Part shown: positions 11,676 to 22,329 of the stretch, piece by piece
Layout of the letters: each line of letters opens with the position of its first letter
Position numbering within the stretch: the stretch's first letter is position 1
Source: Heligmosomoides polygyrus polygyrus
Taxonomy: Eukaryota; Nematoda; Chromadorea; Rhabditida; Heligmosomidae
Assembly: GCA_947396885.1 (NCBI GenBank)
Contig: OX377202.1
Location: 25,978,001-26,042,000 of the forward strand
Reading direction: 5' to 3'
DNA length: 64,000 nt
Position numbers and translations under genes: made by a program
Notes under the pieces: model-generated
Database searches by the model: none
Seen by the model: only the letters and a program-made list of their open reading frames with translations
Told to the model about the DNA's origin: nothing

Positions 11676-12693
11676 TATTTGCTGGGGTAGGGTTTGATTC
11701 GCTTCTATTGTCCGAGATACCTTTTTATTAAAACTTTCTTTCATTTATTTTAACTTCAATTTCAGGAACGTCGACTTCAACTGTTCACCATCATTTTTTA
11801 CATAATTATTGCTGTTATCACTACAATAGTAATATCGACCCTGATTGTTAATAGAGATGGTTCCTAGTTATAAACTTCAGTTCATAGTCACTCAAGTGTT
11901 GCTATCATACAATCAATTTCGTTCGTTAAAACCTTAAGAATCGCTTGTTAAGGGATAGCTTTGTTTGCATGTGAATCGAGAAAGTAGATGTGCATTGTAA
12001 TAAACAGAGTTACACCTGCTGTTGGTTGTGTTTTCGAATGCTGTGAAAGTAACTGGTTTCAAAGTTCGGCTCTGACAGCACATACAGCTTTCACGACCTA
12101 GTGTATTCTGTTTTAGCTGGTGCGAGCTGTCCCTAAGCACACTGCTTTTTCAGCTTAATTATTTATAAAAAAATAAAGGTCTCGGTGTTTTTGCACGTTT
12201 TTTAGTGAAGAGAACCGTGTCAATTGTCAATTGTTGTGCTGCTGGCAATGAAATTCTGCTTATCGTAGCAGTGGCGCTAAATTGTACAACAAAGCCAGCC
12301 CACTTCTCGTTAGTTGTGGCACTCAGAAAAGATCTAATGAAAATGATCAGCACTCCGTTCTCGCTCTGGTTCCACTCTTGTTCACTGGTCGCTTAACAGC
12401 CTCGCTAGCCATGTAGTTGCACAAACAAAAAATTATTATTATTAAAACAGCTTGTTATAGAGCTGTCACAGAGCTTGTAATAGGGCTGCTTGTTGAGATT
12501 TTGTTGTTTGTTGTTCGTTTGGCTATTATTTTCCTCCTGAGCTGTGTGTGTAAATCAGAAGCCTCATAATCGTATGAAAAACGTGATGAAAATGAGTATA
12601 ATTCTTGCTTTGCTCTCTTTGTACGGCAGTACTGGTGCCCCACATCTGTCATGGAAAGGTTCATAACACATTCTGAGCTTTTTTGCTGCTATT
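11676..12693. other. unrecognised AT-rich stretch
   Basis: AT-rich with a short ATT run at about 12,430-12,445. The minus- and plus-strand frames of 60-70 codons have no recognisable features. Confidence 0.4.
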
Positions 12694-12730
12694 AGGTTGG
12701 TAAAAAAAGTCTTGCAACAAAAGTTCTGAA
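12694..12730 (+). repeat. mariner-type terminal inverted repeat (single end)
   Basis: TATTAGGTTGGTAAAAAAAG followed by TCTTGCAACAAAAGTT resembles mariner termini (the human HsMar1 end begins TTAGGTTGGTGCAAAAG). The 3' terminus of the mariner remnant at 20,550-20,590 is the matching form in reverse orientation. I did not find a partner end for this one. Confidence 0.55.
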
Positions 12731-12825
12731 AAATTTTCAAATTTTAACGGGAACTTCTAAGGTCTGTTTGGTGCTGGTGTTGTAGCACAAACATTCTAGA
12801 ATATTTCGCATAGATGGCAATTTGC

Positions 12826-12875
12826 TTTTGAGGGCATATAAATACTACGACTGTAGTATTTATATGCCCTCAAAA
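12826..12875. repeat. perfect 22-bp hairpin with 6-base loop
   Basis: Positions 12,826-12,847 are exactly complementary to 12,854-12,875, with loop CGACTG. It contains TATAAATA in the stem. It lies about 130 bases inside the mariner-type terminus at 12,694. Confidence 0.9.
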
Positions 12876-13367
12876 GACTAGCTCATATGGACGTGTCGAT
12901 CAGATACTATCATGTATATCAATGCATCAGTTGATGTGAACGTCACGGAGGCGTCATTTTGGAACTAACACATCCAGCAAGAGGTGGGCCGCAGAAATGG
13001 GTCTCATGGCCCTTGCCGTAGCTGTTGCGGTTCGTTTGTGACTCTAGTGCACCAGACATAGACAAGGTGGGCCATCCTGTGCCGCTTCTCCTTTTTATAC
13101 GACCACATCAAACTGGACACTTCAAATTAAATCGGGTACTCTTCTAAGCAGCAAGCCTGACGCTGTTGAAATGCAACTACACATTAGCCAAATCAAGCGT
13201 TTTTCATAACAAAATAGTCTCCGAGGCGGTTGCAAGAATTTTTTGTTCAATCGTTCTTTGAAATTTTTACTATAACAGTCTTAAGTAAAAGTACAGTAAA
13301 GTAAAAGTGAGGGTTTTACATTTGTGAGTTAGGTCGAGACGTTTGCAAATGACTAGGACCTGAAGTA
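12876..13367. other. unrecognised stretch, possible mariner interior
   Basis: If the terminus at 12,694 is a mariner end, this would be its interior, but I cannot see transposase motifs. Short tandem AGTAAAAGT/AAGTAAAAGT units occur at about 13,282-13,310. Confidence 0.35.
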
Positions 13368-15462
13368 TTTGGTTGCCCCATAGGTCCATGCCATTTTTTT
13401 CAACGATTCATTGCGGATTTCGCCGGCGGTCTTGCATAGCGTTATATAGCACTCGAGAGAGAATGGTTTGCTTTATCAGAGCATGCATTGAATTTTTTTC
13501 ACCCGGAATTTTGTCAATTTTTCGGTCGTTAAAGTGAAAAATGAAAAAGTGAAAAAGTAGCCATTTGCTCACTTGTTCTCGATCTTACTTAGATCAAACC
13601 AAATTCTCCTGATGTCGCGTCATATCGACGTGGCCATTTTCGATATCCACCGACACCATGGTCAGTCGATATGGAGGAGGGTCGTTGAGCGGTCGGTGGC
13701 GGATGGCGGCTCTTCCACCGCGGCTACAGGAGAGCACTGGGAGACGGGAGCAGTTCCTCCACGAGCACCTTGAACGCACTACACCCTGGAGTCCCTTCCC
13801 TAGCCGAGTTGTGCGCTCGAAGAGCGCACAACCCATCTCCGATGTCCCCCTCAGCGACGAAAGCATTCTTGGCACGAGCCGCCTGGATGGCCCACACCCC
13901 GGAGTCCCTTTCCTAGCCGAGTTGTGCGCTCGAAGAGCGCACAACCCATCTCCGATGTCCCCCTCAGCGATGAAAGCAGTCTCTTTTGCGGAGTTTTTCA
14001 TAGCATTTGGAAGACAATGCTCTGTACTACAAAAACTCGTGTTGGCCCTATTTTCTCACTTGTCCTTTATAGAATTTTAGGTCATCAAGTTGGGGCGTCC
14101 GACATTTCCGTCCGAAATTTTACCGAAACTCCTGCACTGTGGTAGAACTTTTTTGCTCGATATTATATGTTGTTTGAGAGAGAATGTCTTGGTCTATAAG
14201 AGCTTGTGTCGCGTTTATTGGCTTATGCTGATTTCTGTCGAATATCAACAAAATTCCAAAAAGAGCAAAATCATCTCCACCAACAATTCCTTCTCCTTGT
14301 TCAGTCTGTCTTGCTTAGTTTTATATTACGAGTGATATGATACTCGAAAGCGCATGTATTGTTCTACCAGAATATATGATTTGTTCTTTGGCCATTTAAA
14401 TTTTTGCTAATTTTGAGGTCATCGAAATGGAGCAGTGCCAGGTTGACAACAATGAGCAATTTTGGCACCTTCTTCTCTTTGCTTTCAACCAGGGTTCTAG
14501 TGCGGCTAGGGCACTAGAACACTGGTTGACCGTACAAACACTATTTTTCATCGCCATTTATATACAAGCAGGCCGGCAGCAATCGTCACTCGCTGGTTCC
14601 CGATATTCATTCATCAAACGAACATATTCAACGATTTTTGCACAGAGTTGTAACTGGTGATGAAAAATAGTGTTTGCACGGTCAACCAGGGTTCTAGTGC
14701 CTTAGCCGCACTAGAACTCTGGTTGAAAGCAAAGAGAAGAAGGTGCCAAAAGTGCTCATCCTTTCGACCTGGCACTGCTCCATTTCGATGACCTGAAAAA
14801 TAGCAAAAATTCAAATGGCCAAAGAACAAATTATACATTCTGGTAGAACAGGACGTGCGCTTTCGAGTATCATATCACTCGTCATACAAAACTGAGCAAG
14901 ACAGACTGAACAAGGAGAACGATTTGTTGGTGGAGATGATTTTGCTCTTTTTGGAATTTTGTTGATATTCGACAGAAATCAGCATAAACCAATAAACGCG
15001 ACACAATTTCTTATAGACCAAGACATTCTCTCTCAAACAACATATAATATCGAGCAAAAAAGTCCTACCCCAGAGCAGGAGTTTCGGTAAAAGTTCAGAC
15101 AAAAAAATCGGATTAAATCCAATTTGATGACCTAAAACTCAGCAAAGGACAAGTGAGAAAATAGGGCCAACACGAGTTTTTGTAGCACAGAGCATTGTCT
15201 TCCAAATGCTATGAAAAACTCTGCAAAAGATTTCAAACCTAAGCGAAGAGAACAAGTGCGCAAATGGCTATTTTTTCACTTTTTCATTTTTCACTTTAAC
15301 GACCGAAAAATTGACAAAATTCCGGGTGAAAAAAATTCAATGCATGTTCTGATAAAGCAAACCATTCTCTCTCGAGTGCTATATAACGCTATGCAAGACC
15401 GCCGGCGAAGTCCGCAATGAATCGTTGAAAAAAAAACGGCGGGAACTTACGGGACAACCTAA
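13368..15462. mobile_element. fold-back element derived from mariner
   Basis: A 2,095-bp unit is flanked by TA on both sides (13,366-67 and 15,463-64). Its ends are inverted copies of a mariner-type terminus: TTAGGTTGTCCCGTAAGTT on the right (read inward) and TTTGGTTGCCCCATAGGTC on the left. The arms continue as inverted repeats to about 14,560 and from about 14,660. Each arm carries a TTTTCTCACTTGTCC segment, a GGTCATC stretch and the start of a mariner-like frame with LLLFAFNQGSSAARALE (14,427 onward on plus) or HLLLFAFNQSSSAAKALE (about 14,780-14,700 on minus). The spacer encodes FLHRVVTGDEK (about 14,635-14,667), the first catalytic-Asp block of mariner transposases. So two 5' ends face each other around a piece of catalytic domain. 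A 400-bp insertion (13,581-13,980) is present in the left arm only. Confidence 0.8.
13787..13980. repeat. 113-bp direct duplication in the left arm of the fold-back element
   Basis: A unit of 113 bp is repeated twice with few differences. Each copy carries a short hairpin, GTTGTGCGCT then CGAAG then AGCGCACAAC, at 13,808-13,832 and 13,921-13,945. The block is absent from the right arm. Confidence 0.85.
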
Positions 15463-15464
15463 TA

Positions 15465-17393
15465 CATTGCCTTGCCTGTGTCCGAAAGTTGACTAGTGGT
15501 GTCTTGACCTGTTTTTATTTTATTTTATTGACGTTATCTGTTTAGTTGCTTGAAGATTATAAGTTCTCCGTACAAATCTAGTACAGGGGACCCCGTTACT
15601 AGACTTGGGCAGAGAATGATTCTTTTTAGGTCCCCTCTCCCGTCTAGGAAAAAAATGAGTATATCTGTGCAACCAGGGGTCGAATTTATCAAGGACTTTG
15701 CTGCAAGTCGTTGACGAATCCGGCCCCAGAAGAAGCCGATGCGTGCACCAGCCTAGTAGATGAAAAAATTCTAAAGAGAAATAGGATGTACATGCAATAA
15801 CAATATAGACCATATTGAGAATAAACAATTGACGGCTGCATGCGTCCCTGGTCGCCACTACTACCTATCGCTCCTACATTGAAGCAGCCGCCACCAGGGG
15901 TGGGCGGAATTTTTGTTTTCTGATTTTCTGGTCATTTTAGGCAATTTTTTCTGTTTTCTGTTTTCTGGGAAAATGACCAAAAAGAGGAAAGAAAACAGAA
16001 AATGCGCCCGCCATCAAAATGTTGTCAAAGCGACAGTCATTTAACCCACTAAAAGACTGGATCGCGCCATTCATTCGAGAAGCTCATCGCGATTTTTATT
16101 CGATTGATAGTGTTAATGCCGCTTACATGAAGCATCGTAGTAAGGATATGTAGGTTCTTCACAAATGTATTTGCTACATCGTTAAAAGATGTGAAAGTCC
16201 ATGTAATTTTACTACCAATCGAATAAAAATTGCGTCGTTTCGAAAAAAGCATGCCACAATCTCTTCTTTTAGCCCTAAAAAAAGACGCCTTCCTGCATTT
16301 CAAGACAAGTTTAAGTCATTATTTTTCTCCAAAAATAAGAATTGTATAAAACTTCGGAAGAGTGTTTACTTTTTGCGTAGGCGAGTTAAACTTCAAAGAA
16401 AGTTATGCTAAAATGTTTCATGAACAAAAAATTATTCTGACATTTTTGGAAAGGCTACTTTAAGATGGAACTTGCTCGTTCGGATTCGGGAGATGTTCCG
16501 TTTGATTCGAAAAGTTTAGGCTTGTTTAGAAGAGCGTTCAATATGACGTGAAAATTTGATATAAGGAGCCACAGGAAACTCTTCTTATATTCTTCTATTG
16601 ACCGCCATTATTGAATGCGTAATGTGCCGTCGAATGTGTCCAAATTATGCTTACATGCATCTCCCGCTTCCGCGTTTGGCCTTTCCAAGCACCGTAGCGC
16701 CGACATGCACAATGAAGAGCGTGGAGCAGATGTGCAGGATGGACCGCACTTTAGCTGCGCAATGCATCTAAACACGAAGGTTTTTGACGTTTACTCCAGC
16801 GTGATGTAACCTTCAGCAAATCTGTGGAGTTGCTCTGGCCGCGTTTGACGACACCGGTTGTGGGAGCAACCAAAAACAGTGCGTTCAGCTACCCGAAGGT
16901 TGCGAAGCTTCAAAGGACTGTGCTGTACAAATGAGCTTCCAGGTTTTTTTATGTTTTCCTTTGTTGACGATATTTGTCCGAGCAAAATGTTGAAGGCTGC
17001 ATTTGCATTGCATCCTGTATGTGCGCGTGTGCGTGTTTCCGTCCGTTCGTCACAACTAGAGTAGGAGCACGGCGTGTTGGCGATACTAAACTATTGATGA
17101 CGACCCGAATCTTTAGCCCTGGAGGAAATCGAGGTCGCTGAACACGAATCTGAAGTTATTTTTTAAAGCTTTCATCGCCAAAAATAAATATTGATCAATT
17201 CTTTGTGCAAGCGTGGTCGCAACTATTCCTCCGCCGCTAGGCCGCGAGTGTTGTGCGTCGCCTCAACGTGGCAATCATCGAAAAAGATGGTGGCACGGTC
17301 AGTCTACCATCAAGGTGGCCCTCGGACGGTCGGTGGCTACACCACGGAGGAACCCCCCCCCCCCCCCCCACCACCGCGGCGTCTGCAGCGCGA
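15465..17393. other. unrecognised stretch with a TTTTCTG-rich patch
   Basis: No recognisable gene. At about 15,905-16,010 a patch of TTTTCTG-type units is followed by its complement (CAGAAAA). A similar GGGCGGAA plus CAGAAAA patch is at 26,735-26,820, so this is a low-complexity dispersed repeat. Open frames on either strand at 16,049-16,303 and 16,615-17,064 show no family features. Confidence 0.45.
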
Positions 17394-17597
17394 CAGGAGG
17401 TACACCCGCCCCCGCTGGGGGCGTGGCGTCAGGAGGTACACCGCTGTTCTGCTGACCGGAAACTTTTGTTCTGCGTGTCAAAGGTTTCGTAAGGCAGCTG
17501 TTAGACTCTTGGTGAAGCCTAGGGGTTGGTGGTGGGTGAGCAAGGGGGATGAGAGGAAGATCGCATGCCCCCCAGCAGGGGGCGAGTGTACCTCCTG
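17394..17597. repeat. short inverted-repeat unit, GC-rich
   Basis: AGGAGGTACAC followed by CGCCCCC at 17,395-17,420 is nearly complementary to 17,567-17,596. The pair bounds about 200 bp and looks like a small MITE, but no target duplication is evident. A run of C (17,349-17,369) lies just upstream. Confidence 0.5.
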
Positions 17598-19479
17598 ATC
17601 GTCCCCCCGCGGCGTCTAGCGCAGCAAGCGGCTAGGGGCGGGATGCCTGCGATAATGTGTTTTGTCTCATAATCCCTTCCTTGGCATTCATCGACAGGCC
17701 GGCTACCAGCTTCTAAAACCTTGTGTAAGGGGTGTTGGATAATTTCATTGGAGAGCAATGGCAAGGCATAGAGAAAGTCACCAATCGGCCCCAACTGGGG
17801 TTGGATCCGCAGAACGGGATTTCACCATCTCTTGCCCATAGAGCAGCCATGGGATTCCTTCGGCAAAGCAGGGTGGACGGAGATGTGAAAACCTTCTTCA
17901 AAGCGAAGTTGAGTAGCCAAAACTTCTTCGACGCACTTCAGGTAGGAGAGTTTATTTCTTATTTATCACCAGTTACTGTTGATAGGACCCCCTTACACAG
18001 CTGCATATTGACACAGCAAACAATCCATGTACGCTCACTAGTTACACGCTGGGTTAAGGGAAACACAGGATTCTCTATCCAAGGCAACATCGCCTCCAAA
18101 TGTAATAGTTAAATAAGTAAGGATTACTGTGGTTGATAAAGCTCAGCACATGTATCTATAAAAAAAATAAAAATCACGCAAGCCTAGAGAGGTCGGCCCC
18201 GTTCCTCTTTCATTTCTGGTAGCTTTACCGTTCCACAAAAAAATGTGTCCTTTTACGTTATATTGGACATGCAAAACTGCTCAGCGTTTTTGTTCTAGAA
18301 GTTATTAGAGAACTGCTCTGGATGTTATGAAACCGTTTGAGGGAGTACGACCCACTCTAGAGGTCCGCGAGATTGTAGAAAACTGCACATATCCTGGAGT
18401 TGATCTTCCATTTTCTCCATATCACTAGCCGATCCCTACTCGCAGTCCTCCATGTTCCTTTGTACTATAGGCGAACATCGTGGACTTTCACCTGCGATCT
18501 GACCCCTAGTTTGTGGCAGCCAAACTTATGTATTAAGTTGAGTCACAAATTTTGCAAAATTTCTTTTTTTTTCTTGGAATTCTTGGAATTTTCTTGGAAT
18601 TTCTTGGAATTCAAATTAAACCCACTAAAGTGTTATAATGTTTTCAAAAGCCTGTTTCCTAGCGATCATTTCGAGTTATGGATCGTTAATTTTCCTTGCG
18701 TTATTGAAACGTTTTGTTCACTAGAACGATGGCCACTAAAAATGAAAAAGTGTGTGATTTCATATTCAATTAGTTCAAGCTCGGCATCATCCCAGCTACG
18801 GCGGTCAAGCACATTCAGGATGTTACCGGCAAGTTCACTCCTAACAGAATGAATTATAGGAGATGGTATCAGCATTCCTTTCCGCCCTGAAGGGCAAAAA
18901 GGAAAAGCCACTCCCGGGAACGACTAACTGGTGTAAACAAAGGGCGCCTACCCAGATCCATCAAGCCGGTTATTTTCAAACCGCACTAGGACTGACCGCT
19001 GTCTCCTCACTTCCCAGTGAACCACCGCTTGTCGGCTGCAGAAGATTGGTGGAAGAACGCCAAAATCGCTTTCGTCAGTGTCTCATGCGTTGACGGGAAC
19101 GGTATATGTCGCGTAGTTGAGCAGCGTTGGTAGGTGGGAACGCCTAAACCAATCAGACCGCATGGAATGGGCATTCGGTTCATAGAGGGCATGTAAAGTT
19201 GGTACCCTAGTGGGCTGGTATGTGTTCGGCTTGTGCCCTGTTTAGTTACTATTAGCTGGCGCGCTTCCACCTACCAATGCTGCTCACCTACGCGACATGT
19301 ACCACGGAAACCCATGGAAATCGCTGTGATTCCGACTACCGAGAGTACCTGCACAGGTTCAGGCGAGACGGTCCGGATTGAATCTTTAGCAGTGGTTAAA
19401 AGCGGAAGCCTCACTGCATCTGTAAAGCCGGAAAGCAACAGCTGAAACGCAACGAGCTGGGGTTCTGACGTCAAAACCG
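17598..19479. other. unrecognised stretch with a small minisatellite
   Basis: The 126-codon plus frame at 17,732-18,112 has no motif I recognise. A short array of TTCTTGGAATT-type units, about four copies, occupies 18,571-18,612. Nothing else stands out. Confidence 0.4.
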
Positions 19480-20588
19480 GAGCGCCGCCGAAGGAAGATC
19501 CTGCTATGCGTTTGGTGGATATGTAGTGGTTCGGTGCACCGGAAGCTGCTCCAAACCATCCTCGTCGCTCACTTTTGCCAGCAACACGATCAGATCCAGC
19601 AAAAATTAGTGGAAAAGGAAGTCGGTACGAGCCAATGTTTCGTCCACCAGGGCAACAGCGGACCGCTTACGGCACTTCAGACACCGGCAAAACGCTAGGA
19701 ATTAGGCTGGACCAAAATCAAACAACCACCATCCACCCCGACATTGCGTCGTCTGACTGCCATCTGCTTCGGTCGATGAAGCACCTCCTCCGTGTTAGGT
19801 GCTTCGGCGAAGTCGATGAGGTCAAGGCAGAGGTACATGACTTCTTCAGATCGAAACCGACTGAATTCTTTAAGGCGTGAGCACACTTCGCTGCCTTTGC
19901 TGCGGCAGCAATGATAAAGGATATCACCGCGCTGCTGCCGCATTTGCTGCGCAGCAAAGGCAGCGCCGCAGCCATGGACACACTTTGCTGCGGCAACAAG
20001 TTCTGAGGCGAAATTTGTTTAGTTCACTGCTGTATTCAGATACGACTCAAATCTATCTGCTCAAGGTGTTCTAGCAGAACGATAGCAGAAATGGACGGAT
20101 AGAAAACCTTTTAAACTGCCAAGCTACGATACCTTTCTTGATAAAGTACAAAATGGTAAAAGGACGGCGTTAACCATACCCTATTTGGTTGCTCTATGCA
20201 TTCTACATCTGTTGGACATTGTCGAGGGAATCTGAATGCGTTTTAGGTATACATAATTTCAGCGAAACAGCTGCTCAGTCATTCCTATTTATCCTACGAG
20301 GATGCAACGTACGGCGCCGTTAAATAGCGGGCGCCGCCGTTTGCTGCGTGCGCCCTTTGCGAAGGCGGCATGCACCCTATTTTGCTGCTCCAACTGGGTT
20401 TGCTGCAGCAGCGAAGTGTGCTCAAGCCTTTAGAGATGTAATCCACTCAGTTCATGAAAAGCGGAAGAAACTCATTGAGAATAGCGGCAATTACTTCGTT
20501 TGAATCAACCATTTCTCTTTTGTTGTATAATCTTATTTTTGCTGGAAGACAAATTTTGTTGCAAAACTAATGGCTCAACCTAATATAT
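19480..20588 (+). pseudogene. mariner transposase, C-terminal half, interrupted
   Basis: Mariner transposases cut and paste DNA using a D,D34D catalytic triad. From about 19,482 one frame reads RRKILLCVWWICSG, then VHRKLLQTILVAHFCQQHDQ, then a decayed FVHQGNSGPLTA in place of the usual LHDNARPHTA (second catalytic D lost). An in-frame stop precedes ELGW. After a frame change it gives HPDIASSDCHLLRSMKH (third catalytic D kept) and FGEVDEVKAEVHDFFRSKP. The frame is then broken by the 557-bp element at 19,873 and resumes at 20,433 with FRDVIHSVHEKRKKLIENSG and a stop. The 3' terminus, TGCAAAACTAATGGCTCAAC then CTAATA, lies at about 20,561-20,585. The 5' half is absent. Dead copy. Confidence 0.85.
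19873..20429. mobile_element. 557-bp inverted-repeat element of family G, TTA duplication, inside mariner
   Basis: The ends AGGCGTGAGCACACTTCGCT and, reversed, AGGCTTGAGCACACTTCGCT are inverted repeats. TTA flanks both sides (19,870-72 and 20,430-32). Removing the element plus one TTA rejoins the mariner reading frame around FFRDVIH, which proves insertion. The interior has further TTTGCTGC/GCAGCAAA stretches. No transposase frame. A 3-bp TTA duplication fits the PIF/Harbinger group; this is a non-autonomous copy. Confidence 0.85.
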
Positions 20589-20589
20589 G

Positions 20590-21299
20590 TGTTTATCCTT
20601 AAAAGAAGCACGTGTGAGCTGCATATAGAAGTCTTCGCTTCAGAGCAGCGTTTGCTACAAATTTAGGAGAACTCACAATGTCTAGATGCAGTCATAGAAA
20701 GGAAGCCATTTCCCGCTTGCTACTGTGCAGATTTTTAGCCAGCGGGCCACGATACGGAAGTGGAACTATACGGGAAAGCGGCTGAAGGAGACGCCTATAT
20801 TGCTGTTGGCTTCTCTCCAGGAGACGACAAAATGGTAACATGGATTAATGATGTTGATGTTTATGTATTTTTACAAAAAAATGCACCTTAGCCAAATAAT
20901 GTATATTGAAATCTAGCAGAAGGAGCAGTAATGGCCTGTAGATTCCTAGTGAACAAACAGTTTGGTACCGAATGCAGCGACACGTCTTCATTTTTCGATG
21001 CGCCGTTAAGTAGTTGCTTAAAAAATCACATATTGCGGTCCATAGCAGAATACAGCGTCTGAGGCTAGTCGCTGAAGAAAGCAGTTGACCAATGCACCAT
21101 TCAAGATGCACGTCTGACCCGCAGAATTGGTATATTTGTGCAGAAACGGCTCTACCTCAGAAATACAAGAATGCAGGTATATCGACTCGAGTTGTGCAAA
21201 AAAGAGAGTTCAAGCAGATCCAGCCGACTAAATAGTAGGTCCAGTACATAGCTTCTCGCAGTTGAGGATATTATCGGTCCTTAATGGGAGGGATAGACG
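20590..21299. other. unrecognised stretch
   Basis: No gene or repeat recognised. Confidence 0.4.
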
Positions 21300-21460
21300 G
21301 ACTAGCGACAGGGTGGGGGTCTCATGGGAAGGAGGCCGAGGGTTCGAATCCGGTTCGCTTCGCATCCTTATAAAGATAAGGAACATAGAAGTCAACCTAA
21401 ATGTTACTGCATTTCATCGCTTCAGTCCAATTTTTGAAGAATGTGAAGTAAACCTGTGTT
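21300..21460 (+). repeat. tRNA-derived SINE-like repeat B, copy 1
   Basis: A near-consensus B box GGGTTCGAATCC lies at about 21,346-21,357, with an A-box-like ACTAGCGACAGGGTGG about 45 bases upstream. The downstream part, with AGGAACATAGAAGTC and ATCGCTTCAGTCCA, is shared in order with the reverse strand of 50,330-50,545. It is not a tRNA: no acceptor stem pairs. Confidence 0.55.
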
Positions 21461-22326
21461 ACCTGTACTGTACAAGGATCATAATTGTGTTGCAATCGAC
21501 GTGTAGTTAAGAATTAGAGGTATCAAAGAGATGGAAAAGGTTATGGAGGGAAAGCCAATGTTATAAAAAATTTTGAAAGCAGTAACATTTCAAGGGCTTG
21601 CTCGAAATCATTTGAACTGCACTTCCTATTTGGGAGGTACTGCACTAACTCAACGTATATTTTCTCGTAGCAGAAGCTCATAGTTCATATCTCAACGCTC
21701 CTTATCAGCTTATATAACTTGTCGAATAATTCTTAGCAAGGTTATTTTGTTTAGGAACTTAACTAGCAGACACAAGGAGTGCCACCGATCGACCACTACA
21801 TTGCCAACATCCAATAATATTGCCATCCCATCCAATATTCTTTACTTTTATAAGTATGCAAAACGAAGTTATAACGGGCGGGTTAGGTTCCCTGGTCTTT
21901 CGTATGAGACAACCATCCTATCCCTGTCACCGCTGGCACTGAAGACGAGGAAAACTCCTAGTTGCACGGGGCTACTGTGCACAATTTTTAATCGGCTGAA
22001 ACATTCTTCTCTGTAGGAGTCAGGTGAAGATACCGTAGCTTTGCATATTCAATGCGGAGTCGCTTCTGTGCATATTTAGCACTTTGGCCGTTCAGACTTA
22101 CCGTTTAAATAGTCTCCTGGTGAGATGAAGAAGTAGATAAGTGAAATACTTGTTTCCAAGTGCTTCACGGTATGCTTCAGCAGGGCTGCATTACACATGT
22201 TTAGCGACGCAGATTTCACAAGAACTCTTTTCTAGACCTTCCTAACTGTTACACAACCGCATGACGGCATGCGCTGCGTCGAAGCGGGAGGCGACACCTT
22301 TCCTCATCTCTTCGCGCGCACGCTGC
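21461..22326. other. unrecognised stretch
   Basis: The plus frame at 21,747-22,016 has no recognisable motif. No RNA gene seen. Confidence 0.4.
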
Positions 22327-22329
22327 TAA

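Noticed and set aside
12455..12664. 69-codon minus frame with MNLSMTDVGHQY
   Set aside because: No motif, no splice sites and ordinary composition.
17191..17598. overlapping frames around the C run at 17.35 kb
   Set aside because: Several frames on both strands are open because of GC-rich repeat sequence.
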